From contig NZ_JAGSYD010000002.1 in assembly GCF_025685575.1 (NCBI RefSeq), forward strand, positions 744,001 through 808,000: a stretch of 64,000 nucleotides of DNA. The letters run 5' to 3'. A program made the translations under genes and the position numbers. Positions within the stretch are counted from its first letter, which is position 1. Each line of letters begins with the position of its first letter. The stretch is from Granulicella cerasi. GTDB taxonomy: Bacteria; Acidobacteriota; Terriglobia; Terriglobales; Acidobacteriaceae. This document shows, in pieces, positions 42,298-51,430 of this stretch. The notes beneath the pieces are model-generated. The model did not search any database and was not told where the DNA came from. It was given only the letters and a program-made list of their open reading frames with translations.

Positions 42298-43427
42298 CGC
42301 AGCTTCAGCGTCGTCAGCGCAAATAGCGCGAACACCAACGCCAAAATCCAGAAGCGCGCAATCACCTTCGACTCGCTCCATCCAAGCAGCTCGAAGTGAT
42401 GATGAATCGGCGCCATGCGGAAGATGCGCTTGCCGTTGCGCAGCTTGTAGCTGCCCACCTGCAGCATTACGCTCAGCGCTTCCATGATGAACACGCCACC
42501 GATGAACGGCAGCAGCAACTCCTGCTTGATCACCACCGCAACCGTTGCAATCGCGCCGCCGAGCATCAGCGAGCCAACGTCGCCCATGAAGATCTCCGCC
42601 GGATGCGCGTTGTACCAAAGGAAGCCGATCGACGCGCCGACCATCGCGCCGCAGAAGATCGTCAACTCGCTGACCATCGGCATGCGCTGCAGTTCGAGAT
42701 AGTTCGAAAACACCGAGTGACCGCTCACGTACGTCAGCACAGTAAGCGCGCCCGCCGCGATGATTGTGCAGCCAATCGCGAGGCCATCGAGGCCATCGGT
42801 GAGGTTCACCGCGTTCGACGCACCGGTGATGACGAACATCACAAACAGCACGAAAGGCAGGAACGCCAACGGCCAGAAGTGCGTGTGCAGCAGCGTGTCG
42901 ATGATGAGGTTCGGGCGGAAGTTCTTGATGAACGGCACAACCAAACGCGTCGAATATACGCCCTGCCAATCGAGCACCAGCAGCGCGCTTGCGATGATCG
43001 CGCTGACACCAAGCTGTGCCGCGAGCTTCTGCCGCGAGGTCAGGCCAAGGTTCCGCTTGTGCACGACCTTGATGTAGTCGTCCGCAAAACCGATCGCCGC
43101 AAACGCCAGCGTCGAAAAGAAGACGAGCCAAACGAACGGGTTCGAAAGATCGCTCCACAACAAAGTCGGCACGAGAATCGAGATGCAGATGAGCACGCCG
43201 CCCATCGTGGGCGTGCCCCCCTTCTTCTGATGGCTCTGCGGCCCTTCTTCACGGATGTACTGGCCGATCTGAAACTGTCTCAGGCGGTCGATCACGAAGG
43301 GCCCAATCAGCAGCCCGATGAGGAGCGCGGTGAGGCTGGCAAAGACGCAGCGAAACGTCACGTATCGGAAGATACGGAAGAGTCGAAAATACGGAAACAG
43401 CTTTTGATAGAGCAGCCAGAAGAGCAA
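42294..43427 (-). CDS. mraY: Phospho-N-acetylmuramoyl-pentapeptide transferase MraY
   Basis: A 377-residue ten-helix membrane enzyme that makes lipid I on undecaprenyl phosphate. Conserved segments: KKGGTPTMGGVLI, AAIGFADDYIKVVHKRNLGL with the first Asp pair, AVNLTDGLDGLAIG, GDVGSLMLGGAIA, and APIHHHFELLGWSE with the His-His-His motif. The TTG start at 43427 is supported by GAGG 10 bases upstream and by alignment of the first residues with the known MraY N-terminus. It follows murF after 99 bases. Confidence 0.97.
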   Translation of the reverse strand: MLFWLLYQKLFPYFRLFRIFRYVTFRCVFASLTALLIGLLIGPFVIDRLRQFQIGQYIREEGPQSHQKKGGTPTMGGVLICISILVPTLLWSDLSNPFVWLVFFSTLAFAAIGFADDYIKVVHKRNLGLTSRQKLAAQLGVSAIIASALLVLDWQGVYSTRLVVPFIKNFRPNLIIDTLLHTHFWPLAFLPFVLFVMFVITGASNAVNLTDGLDGLAIGCTIIAAGALTVLTYVSGHSVFSNYLELQRMPMVSELTIFCGAMVGASIGFLWYNAHPAEIFMGDVGSLMLGGAIATVAVVIKQELLLPFIGGVFIMEALSVMLQVGSYKLRNGKRIFRMAPIHHHFELLGWSESKVIARFWILALVFALFALTTLKLR

Positions 43428-43462
43428 CGCGCAGAGACCTCGTGGCTCAGAATACGCGGGAC

Positions 43463-43480
43463 GAATCGCATTTGCGATTC
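43463..43480. repeat. Small palindrome between murF and mraY
   Basis: GAATCGCA and TGCGATTC with two bases between, followed by another partial GATTCACGA copy. No U-tract. It may be a small REP-like hairpin or a remnant. Confidence 0.4.
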
Positions 43481-43526
43481 ACGATTCACGAGCAGGAACC
43501 AAACTCCAAACTCATCGAAGGCCGAG

Positions 43527-44918
43527 CTAGACCCAGCCGACCAGCGCACCTTCGAGCTTCACACCGCGCGAAGCCTTCAGCACAGCCACATCGCCTGCGC
43601 GGAGGTTCGCCTTCAACCAAGCTCCAGCCTCCGCAGGCGTGGCAACAAACTGCGCGACAACCCCTTGCGCACTTGCTTCCTCGACGAGCGCCTGCGCCAT
43701 GCCGGTCACGCCGATGACGACATCGATTCCTGCAGCGGCAGCGGCCTTGCCGCAGGCCCGATGCAGCGACTCGCCCTCCGGTCCAAGCTCGCGCATCTCT
43801 CCGGCCACAAGAATGCGACGAGCACTCTCGCTGCTGGCCAACGCCTTGATCATCGCCTGCAGCGCTGCCGGATTGGAGTTGTACGTGTCATTCACGATCA
43901 TCGCACCGTTGAACTGCAGCGTGTTGCCGCGCTTCTCCGTCGGCCGCAACCGCTCAATCGCCGCGACCGCATCCGCAAGCTCCACGCCAGCCTCGCGGCC
44001 GACCGCAAAGGCGGCCAGCGCGTTCAACACATTGTGACGACCCGGCAGATAGAGATGCACCGGCCAACGCGTCTGCGACTCAAGAAGGCCTGGCGCGCGG
44101 CGAATGAAGTCCGTACCAAAGAGCCCGCGCTCCAGCACGTCCGTCGCACGCACTTCGGCATCATCGCTCGTGCCGTAGAGCACGACCTTTAGCGACAAGC
44201 CATCGCCGAAGCGCCGCACACGCTCATCATCTGCATTCAGGAAAGCCACACCATCGGCAGGAAGCTCTTCAATCAACTCACGCTTGGCACGTGCCACGCC
44301 GTCGATGCCATCCGCGAAGAACTCCGTGTGCGCCATGCCCACGTTCGACACCACACCCCAGTTCGGTGCGGCGATCTTCGCCAGCAACGAAATCTCACCC
44401 GCATGGTTCATACCCATCTCAACGACTGCGACCTCGTGCTCCGGCTCGAGGCGCATCAGCGTCAGCGGCACGCCGAGATGATTGTTGTAGTTCCCTTCCG
44501 TTTTCAGCACGCGGAACTTCGCAGCCAGTACCGCCGCCACACACTCCTTCGTGGTCGTCTTGCCCGCCGACCCCGTAATGCCCACCACGCGCTTGCCCCA
44601 ATGCTTCCGCACCGCATGCGCGAGCTTCTGCATCGCGTTCAGCACGCAGTCATCGCAATCATCCGGCACACGCAGCACCTTCGCCTCAAGCTCCGGCGGC
44701 GTCAGCCAATGCTGACTCACCACAGCGGCAACAGCACCATTCGCAATGGCCTTCTCGACGAAGTCATGTCCATCCACGACCTCGCCCTTCACTGCAAAGA
44801 ACAACTCACCCGCCGCAATCGTGCGCGTGTCGATCGAGTAGCCCTCGGCCACCGCATCATCATCGAACTCGCCCTCGGCATGAATCCAATCCGCAATCTG
44901 TCCCAGCGTCAGCTTCAC
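43527..44918 (-). CDS. murF: UDP-N-acetylmuramoyl-tripeptide-D-alanyl-D-alanine ligase
   Basis: A 463-residue Mur ligase that adds D-Ala-D-Ala. SIDTRTIAAGELFFAVKGE is the N-terminal UDP-binding region, ITGSAGKTTTKECVAAVL the P-loop, VVEMGMNHAGEISLLA and VSNVGMAH are MurF-type, and NDTYNSNPAALQAMI the adenine-side motif. The GTG start at 44918 overlaps the lipoprotein stop (GTGA, 4 bases). Confidence 0.97.
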   Translation of the reverse strand: MKLTLGQIADWIHAEGEFDDDAVAEGYSIDTRTIAAGELFFAVKGEVVDGHDFVEKAIANGAVAAVVSQHWLTPPELEAKVLRVPDDCDDCVLNAMQKLAHAVRKHWGKRVVGITGSAGKTTTKECVAAVLAAKFRVLKTEGNYNNHLGVPLTLMRLEPEHEVAVVEMGMNHAGEISLLAKIAAPNWGVVSNVGMAHTEFFADGIDGVARAKRELIEELPADGVAFLNADDERVRRFGDGLSLKVVLYGTSDDAEVRATDVLERGLFGTDFIRRAPGLLESQTRWPVHLYLPGRHNVLNALAAFAVGREAGVELADAVAAIERLRPTEKRGNTLQFNGAMIVNDTYNSNPAALQAMIKALASSESARRILVAGEMRELGPEGESLHRACGKAAAAAGIDVVIGVTGMAQALVEEASAQGVVAQFVATPAEAGAWLKANLRAGDVAVLKASRGVKLEGALVGWV

Positions 44919-45376
44919 TTGAAGTATTCCTCTTTCAAAAAATTCTTATGGCTCGGAATGAGTTCGCGTTCGCCATCCCCGGCAGTCACATACACACCGC
45001 CACTCACAAACTCCAACTGAACTGGGGCGCCAAAAGGCTCTGCACCACCAACATGCTGAACTCCCTGTAGCGATTTCAGATGCACACGAAGCGGATTACC
45101 AGGCGCTCCCTCTCCGAAATAAATCACCGCGTCATATCCAGAAGCAACAGGGCGCATACGAATATCCCAACCAAGAACATCACCCGTTTCTTCCTGTATG
45201 TACATATTGCTGAACGTAAGAACCTTTGGTGAAGCAACTGTAGAGCCTACCTGCGAAGCTCTCGCAACACCGCGAACGCAACAAGCCTTCAAACTCTGAG
45301 GAGCCTTCTTATGACAACCACTCAAGGTTGTGACAGCAAGAACAAGCGCCAGCAGCGGTATGGAGCGTTGCCTCAC
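44915..45376 (-). CDS. Lipoprotein of unknown function between murE and murF
   Basis: A 153-residue protein with a lipoprotein signal peptide: hydrophobic core PLLALVLAVTTLSG then Cys21 in the lipobox L-S-G-C. The mature part is a small beta-rich domain (VLTFSNMYIQEETGDVLGWDIRM, VIYFGEGAPGNPLRVHLKSL, VQLEFVSGGVYVTAG) with a CCV pair near the N-terminus. No family is recognised. Its GTG start overlaps murE by 4 bases and its stop overlaps murF by 4 bases, so it is translated in step with two Mur ligases. Confidence 0.8.
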   Translation of the reverse strand: MRQRSIPLLALVLAVTTLSGCHKKAPQSLKACCVRGVARASQVGSTVASPKVLTFSNMYIQEETGDVLGWDIRMRPVASGYDAVIYFGEGAPGNPLRVHLKSLQGVQHVGGAEPFGAPVQLEFVSGGVYVTAGDGERELIPSHKNFLKEEYFK

Positions 45377-46881
45377 TGGATCTCCTTCAACACACGTGCA
45401 GCCTCAGCCACATCATCAAACGCCACCGTACGATCCGCAAACGTCTGCGTCTTCTCATGCCCCTTGCCCGCGAGCAAGACAATGTCGCCCGGCTTAGCCG
45501 CATGAATCGCTTTCACGATCGCAGCATGGCGGTCCGCGTCGGCAATGACCTCTGCATGAGATGCGTCCACGCCATCACGCACGCCCACCATCACTTCGTC
45601 AATGATCGACTGCGGATCTTCACTGCGCGGATTGTCACTCGTCAGCACGACAATATCGCTGCCCAAGGCCGCGACCCTTCCCATCTTCGGACGCTTCGTA
45701 CGATCGCGATTTCCACCACATCCGAACATCGTGATGACCCGCCCGCCTTGCGGCTGCACGAGCTCTCGCGCAAGGCGCACGAGGTTCGCCAACGCATCGT
45801 CTGTGTGCGCGTAGTCGACGACGACAGCGAAGCCAGCCTCGGCGCTCCCCGGCACCACCTCGAAACGCCCGGGCGCGGCCTTCAACTGCCGCGCAGCGAG
45901 CAAGACCTCATCTAGCGACAGGCCGCGCGCCATCGCCGCGCACATTGCCGCCGTGAGGTTCTCTACATTCACCTGCCCGGTCAACGGAGACTCAACAAGC
46001 ACCGTCGCAGCGGGTGTCGTAAGCATGAAGCTTGTGTGCCCCGCGTGGAGCTGCACATCGCTCGCGCGATGGTTCGCGCTCTCAGTCGTGCCATAACGAA
46101 TGACAAATTCTTCACCTTCGTACGAGTCGATCATCAGGCCCGCAAACGCAGCATCATCGTTGATCACCGCAATGCGCGGCGCTCCGCCGCCGACACCATG
46201 GAAGAGCTTCGCCTTAGCGCGCGCATACTCTTCCATCGTGCCGTGATAGTCGAGGTGATCCTGAGTGAGATTGGTGAAGATCGCCACATCCACCGGCACG
46301 CCCCACACGCGCTCCTGCTCGAGCGCATGCGAACTCATCTCCATCACGACTTCCGTGCAACCTGCATCGAGCGCTTGCGCGAACAGCGCATAGAGATCAC
46401 GTGCCTCCGGCGTCGTATGCTCGCTCTCCAGCACACGGCCCGCGATACGCGTCTCCACCGTCCCGAGCAGCAACACCTTGCGGCCTACGCTCTCCAACAT
46501 CTGCGCCAGCAGAAATGCCGTTGTGGTCTTGCCGTTCGTCCCCGTGACCGCGCTCACCTTCAACAGCCGCTCAGGATGTCCGAAGAGAGCCGCACTCGCT
46601 TCCGCCAGTGCGCGCCGTCCGTGCTCGACCAGTGCAACAGGAATGCCGCGCGATTTTACGTCAGCAGCGGTATCCGACGAGTCGGTGATGATTGCGCTCG
46701 CGCCCAGCTCCAGAGCTTTCGTGACAAAGCGATTGCCGTCCGTGCTTCCGCCACGCATAGCGACGAAGACATCACCGGCCTCTACGCGCCGCGAGTCATA
46801 CTGCACGCCACGCACATCAACCGCGGGGTCCCCCCACACAGCGAGTGCGTTGATTTCCTTGCTTAGCTCATGCCAGCGCAT
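45373..46881 (-). CDS. murE: UDP-MurNAc-L-Ala-D-Glu:meso-diaminopimelate ligase
   Basis: A 502-residue Mur ligase for the third stem-peptide residue. VQYDSRRVEAGDVFVAMRG is the N-terminal motif, VTGTNGKTTTAFLLAQML the P-loop, MEMSSHALEQERV and FTNLTQDHLDYHGTMEEYA the central domain, and VLTSDNPRSEDP has the DNPR tetrad that selects meso-diaminopimelate. The peptidoglycan is therefore probably of the A1gamma type. ATG at 46881; GTGA overlap with the lipoprotein. Confidence 0.97.
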   Translation of the reverse strand: MRWHELSKEINALAVWGDPAVDVRGVQYDSRRVEAGDVFVAMRGGSTDGNRFVTKALELGASAIITDSSDTAADVKSRGIPVALVEHGRRALAEASAALFGHPERLLKVSAVTGTNGKTTTAFLLAQMLESVGRKVLLLGTVETRIAGRVLESEHTTPEARDLYALFAQALDAGCTEVVMEMSSHALEQERVWGVPVDVAIFTNLTQDHLDYHGTMEEYARAKAKLFHGVGGGAPRIAVINDDAAFAGLMIDSYEGEEFVIRYGTTESANHRASDVQLHAGHTSFMLTTPAATVLVESPLTGQVNVENLTAAMCAAMARGLSLDEVLLAARQLKAAPGRFEVVPGSAEAGFAVVVDYAHTDDALANLVRLARELVQPQGGRVITMFGCGGNRDRTKRPKMGRVAALGSDIVVLTSDNPRSEDPQSIIDEVMVGVRDGVDASHAEVIADADRHAAIVKAIHAAKPGDIVLLAGKGHEKTQTFADRTVAFDDVAEAARVLKEIQ

Positions 46882-46937
46882 AGCTCATCCTACCTTTGCA
46901 GAATCCGTGTGCGCAGAGAACGAGCAGCGCGCCGAGT

Positions 46938-49283
46938 TTATCGCGCGAACCTCACGATGACTTCCGTGCCCGGGGGCACCATCGTTCCCGCAGCAGGAGC
47001 CTGGTCCACGGCAAGGCCGCTACCGAGCATCTGCACACGCAGTCCAATCGAGCCCGCACCTTCGACAACATTGCGCAGCGCCTTTCCGTGGAAGTTCGGC
47101 ACTGCCACGCGTTTGCCCGCGTCGACCACCACAGCGCCGGGGCTGCGCGGTTGCACCACGGGCTGCACCACCGTGTGCACCGGCGCATTCGCATTGGCAT
47201 CAGGCATCACGGAAGTGGTGTTGCCGTTCGCATGGAAGGTCGCCAGCACCTTGTCCGGCAAACCGAGAATCCCCTTGCGTGGAAGCGCTTCACGCGATGC
47301 ACGCTGCGCCGCTTCCGCTGCTGCTGCGTCCGCCACCTGGTTCTGAGCCATCGCCGCTGCGTTCTGCGGCTGGCGAAGAGGATCGTCCGGGGGTAGCGTA
47401 TTCACCTCGTCGTACATCGCCTGCAGATCATCATTTGGCTGTACGTCGCTCGGACCATCAGCCATCGGCTTTACCGCAGCCTGCTCCTGCTTGAACTGCG
47501 ACTTCGACTTCAACGGCTGGTCATGCGGCACGCCGAGGTACTCAAGCACCTGCTGAGCCACTTCACTGAACACAGGCGCCGATACCGTTCCACCGTAGCC
47601 CGTGCCCACGCCCGGTTGATCGATCACGACGGCCACCGAGATTGCGGGAGCACTCACCGGCGCGAATCCAGCGAACGATGCAACGAGCTTCGTATGCGAG
47701 TACGTATGCGTCGCCGGATCAATCTTCTCGGCTGTGCCCGTCTTGCCCGCAGAGCTGTAGCCGTTTAGCGCAGCCAGCTTACCCGTGCCCTCAGTGACGA
47801 TGCCCTGCATCATCATGCGCATCTTCGCGCTCGTCATCTCGCTGATCACGCGACGCGAGCCTTCCGGCAGGTCCTTCGGCAACTGCATCACCGGCTTGAA
47901 CGGACGCGGTGCCAGACGCGGATCGCCCTTCATCGCATCCGTCGACTCGAGCAGAATGTGAGGCGGCAGATACACGCCTCCATTCGCAATTGCCGACACC
48001 ATCGTCGAAAGCTGTACCGGGGTTACGCCGACTTCCTGTCCGATCGCAATCGACATAAAACTTGTTGCGGTCCACTTGCGCGGATTGCGCAGCAGTCCAC
48101 GCGTCTCGCTCGGCAGCTCGATACCCGTGCGGTCGCCGAAGCCGAAGCCGCGAATGTACTTGTAGAACTTGTCGTTGCCCAGCTTCATGGCGAGCTTCGC
48201 CGCGCCAACGTCGCTCGAGTGCTCCAACGCGTACTGCACCGTGACTACACCGAAGTGATCGTCTTTATCGTCATGCAGCGTACGGCCATACATCGACCAC
48301 GCACCGCCCTGGCAATCAACCTTGTCCGTCGGCTGCACGCCCGCACCATCAAGCGCTGCGGCATAGGTCACCAGCTTGAAGGTGGAGCCCGGCTCATAGA
48401 CGTCGCTCACAGCGAGATTGTTCAGGGCTTCTGCGGTGAGATGACGGGAGTCATTAGGATTGAAGCGCGGACTCACAGCAAGCGCGAGGATGTTGCCAGT
48501 GTGCGGATCCTGCACGACGATCGTGCCGTGCAGCGCCTTCATCTTTTGCACCTGCGCGTCCAGCGCTCGCTCCGCCATGTATTGGATATTCGCGTCGATC
48601 GTCAGCACCAGGTTCTCGCCCGGCATCGGTTCACTCTCAACAGAGCCCATCACGTGACGCTTCGCATCCACAGCCGTCAACATATGTCCTGGCGTGCCGT
48701 GCATCGGGTCATCGAACTCACGCTCAAGGCCGCCGAGACCGTTATCATCCGTGCCGACGTAACCCAGCACGTGCGCGGCGAGATCGTTGTTCGGGTAGTA
48801 GCGTTTGAACTCCTTCTGGAAATACACGCCCTTCAGGTTCAACTCGCGCACACGCTGTGCGGTGTCGGGGTCCACCTTGCGTGCGACCCATGCAAAGTTG
48901 CGCGAAGCGTTGAAGCGCGCTCCGATCTGCGCCTCGGTCGTGAAGCGGTCAAGCGGATCGACGTGCACGATCTGCGCGAGCATCTGCGCGGCGTTCGCAC
49001 GGTTCTCGCCAAGCTCCTTCGGCACCGCGTACACGCTGTCCGCAGAGACGGTCATCGCCAACTCACGCAGGTTGCGGTCATAGAGCACGCCGCGGCGCGG
49101 TGCTACTTCAAACGTGCGTTCCTGCTGCATTGCAGCGCGCTCGACGTAGTGGTGGTACTGGAAGATCTGCAGCCACACCAGACGCGCGCCAATGACCAGC
49201 GTCCAGAAACAAAAAAACATCGCGACGTAGACGAAGCGCACCCGGCGAATGGGTGCGGTCAATGTCGGTCGCGATGTCTTCAT
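46938..49283 (-). CDS. ftsI: Septal transpeptidase FtsI/PBP with PASTA domain
   Basis: A 781-residue class B penicillin-binding protein with one N-terminal membrane helix (VRFVYVAMFFCFWTLVIGARLVW). The dimerisation domain is followed by the transpeptidase motifs: EPGSTFKLVTYAAAL (SxxK), HSSDVGAAKLA (SxN-like), and SSAGKTGTAEKI (KTG). A low-complexity linker rich in Pro/Gln and Ala leads to a C-terminal PASTA domain (VAVPNFHGKALRNVVE to GTEVIVRF). PASTA-bearing FtsI is more typical of Gram-positive SpoVD than of proteobacterial FtsI. ATG at 49283. Confidence 0.95.
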   Translation of the reverse strand: MKTSRPTLTAPIRRVRFVYVAMFFCFWTLVIGARLVWLQIFQYHHYVERAAMQQERTFEVAPRRGVLYDRNLRELAMTVSADSVYAVPKELGENRANAAQMLAQIVHVDPLDRFTTEAQIGARFNASRNFAWVARKVDPDTAQRVRELNLKGVYFQKEFKRYYPNNDLAAHVLGYVGTDDNGLGGLEREFDDPMHGTPGHMLTAVDAKRHVMGSVESEPMPGENLVLTIDANIQYMAERALDAQVQKMKALHGTIVVQDPHTGNILALAVSPRFNPNDSRHLTAEALNNLAVSDVYEPGSTFKLVTYAAALDGAGVQPTDKVDCQGGAWSMYGRTLHDDKDDHFGVVTVQYALEHSSDVGAAKLAMKLGNDKFYKYIRGFGFGDRTGIELPSETRGLLRNPRKWTATSFMSIAIGQEVGVTPVQLSTMVSAIANGGVYLPPHILLESTDAMKGDPRLAPRPFKPVMQLPKDLPEGSRRVISEMTSAKMRMMMQGIVTEGTGKLAALNGYSSAGKTGTAEKIDPATHTYSHTKLVASFAGFAPVSAPAISVAVVIDQPGVGTGYGGTVSAPVFSEVAQQVLEYLGVPHDQPLKSKSQFKQEQAAVKPMADGPSDVQPNDDLQAMYDEVNTLPPDDPLRQPQNAAAMAQNQVADAAAAEAAQRASREALPRKGILGLPDKVLATFHANGNTTSVMPDANANAPVHTVVQPVVQPRSPGAVVVDAGKRVAVPNFHGKALRNVVEGAGSIGLRVQMLGSGLAVDQAPAAGTMVPPGTEVIVRFAR

Positions 49284-49328
49284 CTGGGGAGCCTGTGGTT
49301 TAGAAGTAGTGGGTGAAGCCTTGCCTCG

Positions 49329-49847
49329 TTAGTTCGTGTACGGCACCGTCGGAGCCTGCATCTGCGCCACAACCGTACCGTCATTGCCATCGGGGCGAAC
49401 CACCTGTCCCGGAAGCGGCTCATCCAACCCAAGCTGCTTGGCGATGCGATCGATGCGGTTCGGATCGCTCAGCTGCGCCTCATTCAAACGAAGCTGGCGG
49501 TTCGTCTCACGCAGTTGCTCTACCTGCTGCTTCTGCGCTTCCACGCGATAGCCAACTTCAATCGCCGAAAAGTGCTGGTACACATAGACCATCGTCAGCA
49601 TGAAGAAGATCATCGTTACCGCTGTGAAGGTCTTCATCTCGCGACGGCGATCAGGATCGTCAGCCTTCACGATGCGGCTGTTGTCCAGATGCTTGGCGAA
49701 GAACATCTCCGGTGTAGGCCCACGACGACGAGCACGCTGCTTCTCGTAGAGATCGCGGTTGCGTTCTGCAATGCTGACATTGCGGCCACTCGTCTTGCGC
49801 GAGTGCATCCGCTCCATTCCTTCGCCTGCCATTGCCATCGTCGCCAT
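49329..49847 (-). CDS. ftsL: FtsL-like division protein
   Basis: A 172-residue bitopic protein located where ftsL stands in dcw clusters. It has a basic cytoplasmic head (RRRGPTPEMFF, DPDRRREMK), one membrane helix at about residues 74-92, a short coiled coil (VEAQKQQVEQLRETNRQLRLNEAQL) and an end containing SDPNRIDRIAKQLGLDEP, as in FtsL/FtsB. FtsL has little sequence conservation, so the call rests on shape and position. GGAGG lies 9 bases before the ATG. Confidence 0.8.
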   Translation of the reverse strand: MATMAMAGEGMERMHSRKTSGRNVSIAERNRDLYEKQRARRRGPTPEMFFAKHLDNSRIVKADDPDRRREMKTFTAVTMIFFMLTMVYVYQHFSAIEVGYRVEAQKQQVEQLRETNRQLRLNEAQLSDPNRIDRIAKQLGLDEPLPGQVVRPDGNDGTVVAQMQAPTVPYTN

Positions 49848-49909
49848 TGTGATTGCCCTCCAAAGCTGCCAGCCATTTGCTTCCGGCTAGTGCCTCGAGC
49901 CCGAACTGC

Positions 49910-50827
49910 TTACCGCCGTCTTACACGTAGTACTTGAACTTTTTCCGCCGCGCGCATCTTCGCGCTGCGGCTGCGCGGATTCACGCGCTCTTCTTCTTCC
50001 GTCGCCGTGACCGGCTTCTTGGTGAGCACATTCCACTCACCCGTCACCGCGCCGTCACGAAATGCATCCTTTACCAACCGGTCTTCAAGCGAGTGGAAAC
50101 TGATCAGCACCACTCGTCCTGCCGGCTTGAGCAAGCTTCCCGCGCTTTCCAGCAGCGATCGAATCTCACCCAACTCATCATTTACCCGAATTCGGATTGC
50201 CTGGAAAGTTCTCGTCGCCGGATGAATCTTGTCCGATTTATTGGGCGGGGCTGCGGCCGAGACGATTGCAGCAAGCTCTGCTGTACTCGTCACCGGCCGC
50301 GCCCGCACAATTGCTCTGGCGATTCTCCGCGACCTCCTTTCCTCTCCGAATTCGTAAATCAGGTTGGCGAGATCTTCCTCGTCCGCCTGATTTACCACTT
50401 GTTCGGCCGTAAGCTCGCTGCGTGCGTCCATGCGCATATCCAGCGGCCCGTCGGCCCGAAAACTAAATCCCCGTGCAGCTTCATCCAGCTGCATGCTGCT
50501 GACGCCAAAGTCGGCCAGCAGACCATCGAGCGATCCCGGCGCAATCACTTCGCGCGCCTCAGAAAACGCTCGTGGCACAAACTCTACCTGCGGCATCTCG
50601 GAACCCAGCTCAGCAGCAACTCCTGCCAACCGTTCCTTCGCCAAGGCCATCGCCTTGGGGTCGCGATCAAACGCGATCAACTTGCCGCTCGGTCCGAGCC
50701 TCCGGACGATGCCCGAAGAGTGCCCGCCGAATCCCAGCGTCGCGTCAACCACCGTCGCGCCGGGCTTCAAATTCAGATAGTCAAGACATTCATCAAAAAG
50801 AACCGGTACATGTTGCGGCTTTTCCAT
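49910..50827 (-). CDS. rsmH: 16S rRNA (cytosine(1402)-N4)-methyltransferase
   Basis: A 305-residue SAM-dependent methyltransferase (MraW). HVPVLFDECLDYLNLKPGA opens the protein, VDATLGFGGHSSGIVRRL is the SAM motif, DFGVSSMQLDEAARGFSFRADGPLDMRMD is the typical centre, and RTFQAIRIRVNDELGEIRSLL with ISFHSLEDRLVKDAF the C-terminal part. It modifies the ribosomal P site. ATG at 50827; it follows mraZ after 40 bases. Confidence 0.96.
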   Translation of the reverse strand: MEKPQHVPVLFDECLDYLNLKPGATVVDATLGFGGHSSGIVRRLGPSGKLIAFDRDPKAMALAKERLAGVAAELGSEMPQVEFVPRAFSEAREVIAPGSLDGLLADFGVSSMQLDEAARGFSFRADGPLDMRMDARSELTAEQVVNQADEEDLANLIYEFGEERRSRRIARAIVRARPVTSTAELAAIVSAAAPPNKSDKIHPATRTFQAIRIRVNDELGEIRSLLESAGSLLKPAGRVVLISFHSLEDRLVKDAFRDGAVTGEWNVLTKKPVTATEEEERVNPRSRSAKMRAAEKVQVLRVRRR

Positions 50828-50867
50828 CTGTCATCCGCCTCATGCGCTCCGCTCAGGAGCTGAACCT

Positions 50868-51305
50868 TTACAAACCAATCACGCCCAGCGCTTCGATATC
50901 GGCATCCGTCAGAGGCTCGGCCTCCAGCGCTGCCTTGTGCTTCTGGTCGTTCACCACAGCGAGGAACGTCTGCTGTCCCAATACCGCTACATCACCCTCG
51001 ATCACCGCTGCCCCGCGCAGTACCTGCGGAATCAGCAACCGGCCCTGCCCATCCATTTCCACCACCTGGCCGTAATAGTTCGTTACGTCCAGAAACTTGC
51101 GCTTGGCTCCCGAAGCAGGCGCTTTCGCAATGCCCTCTTCAATCTTTTCCCACTCCTTCATCGGGTAAATCTCCGCACGCTTACCGTCGCGGCTGGTGAT
51201 GAAGAACTGCGGCCCGTACAACTCGTCTACGCGGCGCTTGAAATCGGCAGGAACCTTAAGGCGTCCCTTTTCGTCGACCCGAGCTGGATGATTGCCGCGA
51301 AACAC
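50868..51305 (-). CDS. mraZ: Transcriptional regulator MraZ
   Basis: A 145-residue DNA-binding protein with two SpoVT/AbrB repeats: FRGNHPARVDEKGRLKVPADFKRRV and YGQVVEMDGQGRLLIPQVLRG. It forms ring-shaped oligomers and represses the dcw operon from repeats before its own gene; such repeats are visible upstream. GTG start at 51305 with GAGG 7 bases before it. It is the first gene of the dcw cluster. Confidence 0.96.
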   Translation of the reverse strand: MFRGNHPARVDEKGRLKVPADFKRRVDELYGPQFFITSRDGKRAEIYPMKEWEKIEEGIAKAPASGAKRKFLDVTNYYGQVVEMDGQGRLLIPQVLRGAAVIEGDVAVLGQQTFLAVVNDQKHKAALEAEPLTDADIEALGVIGL

Positions 51306-51396
51306 GTTTCTGCCTCTCGATTTCGGAACCTTGCCGGCTACTCACCTTCAGGGCCCGAAACGAAGTAGGATTGAGCTGAAATCTTGCTTCGACTCA

Positions 51397-51430
51397 CCCC
51401 TTTAGACCACTTTTGACCACTTCGTTCCAC
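51397..51430 (-). promoter_or_regulatory. MraZ-binding repeats before mraZ
   Basis: On the minus strand, four blocks spaced exactly 10 bp apart: GTGGAACGAA, GTGGTCAAAA, GTGGTCTAAA and GGGGTGAG. This matches the known pattern of G-rich direct repeats bound by MraZ in other bacteria (usually three). It begins 92 bp before the mraZ start. Confidence 0.75.

Noticed and set aside
42073..43158. 361-residue minus-strand frame overlapping mraY
   Set aside because: Most of it is a shadow of mraY in another frame; only its last 74 residues, starting at 42297, are a real small gene.
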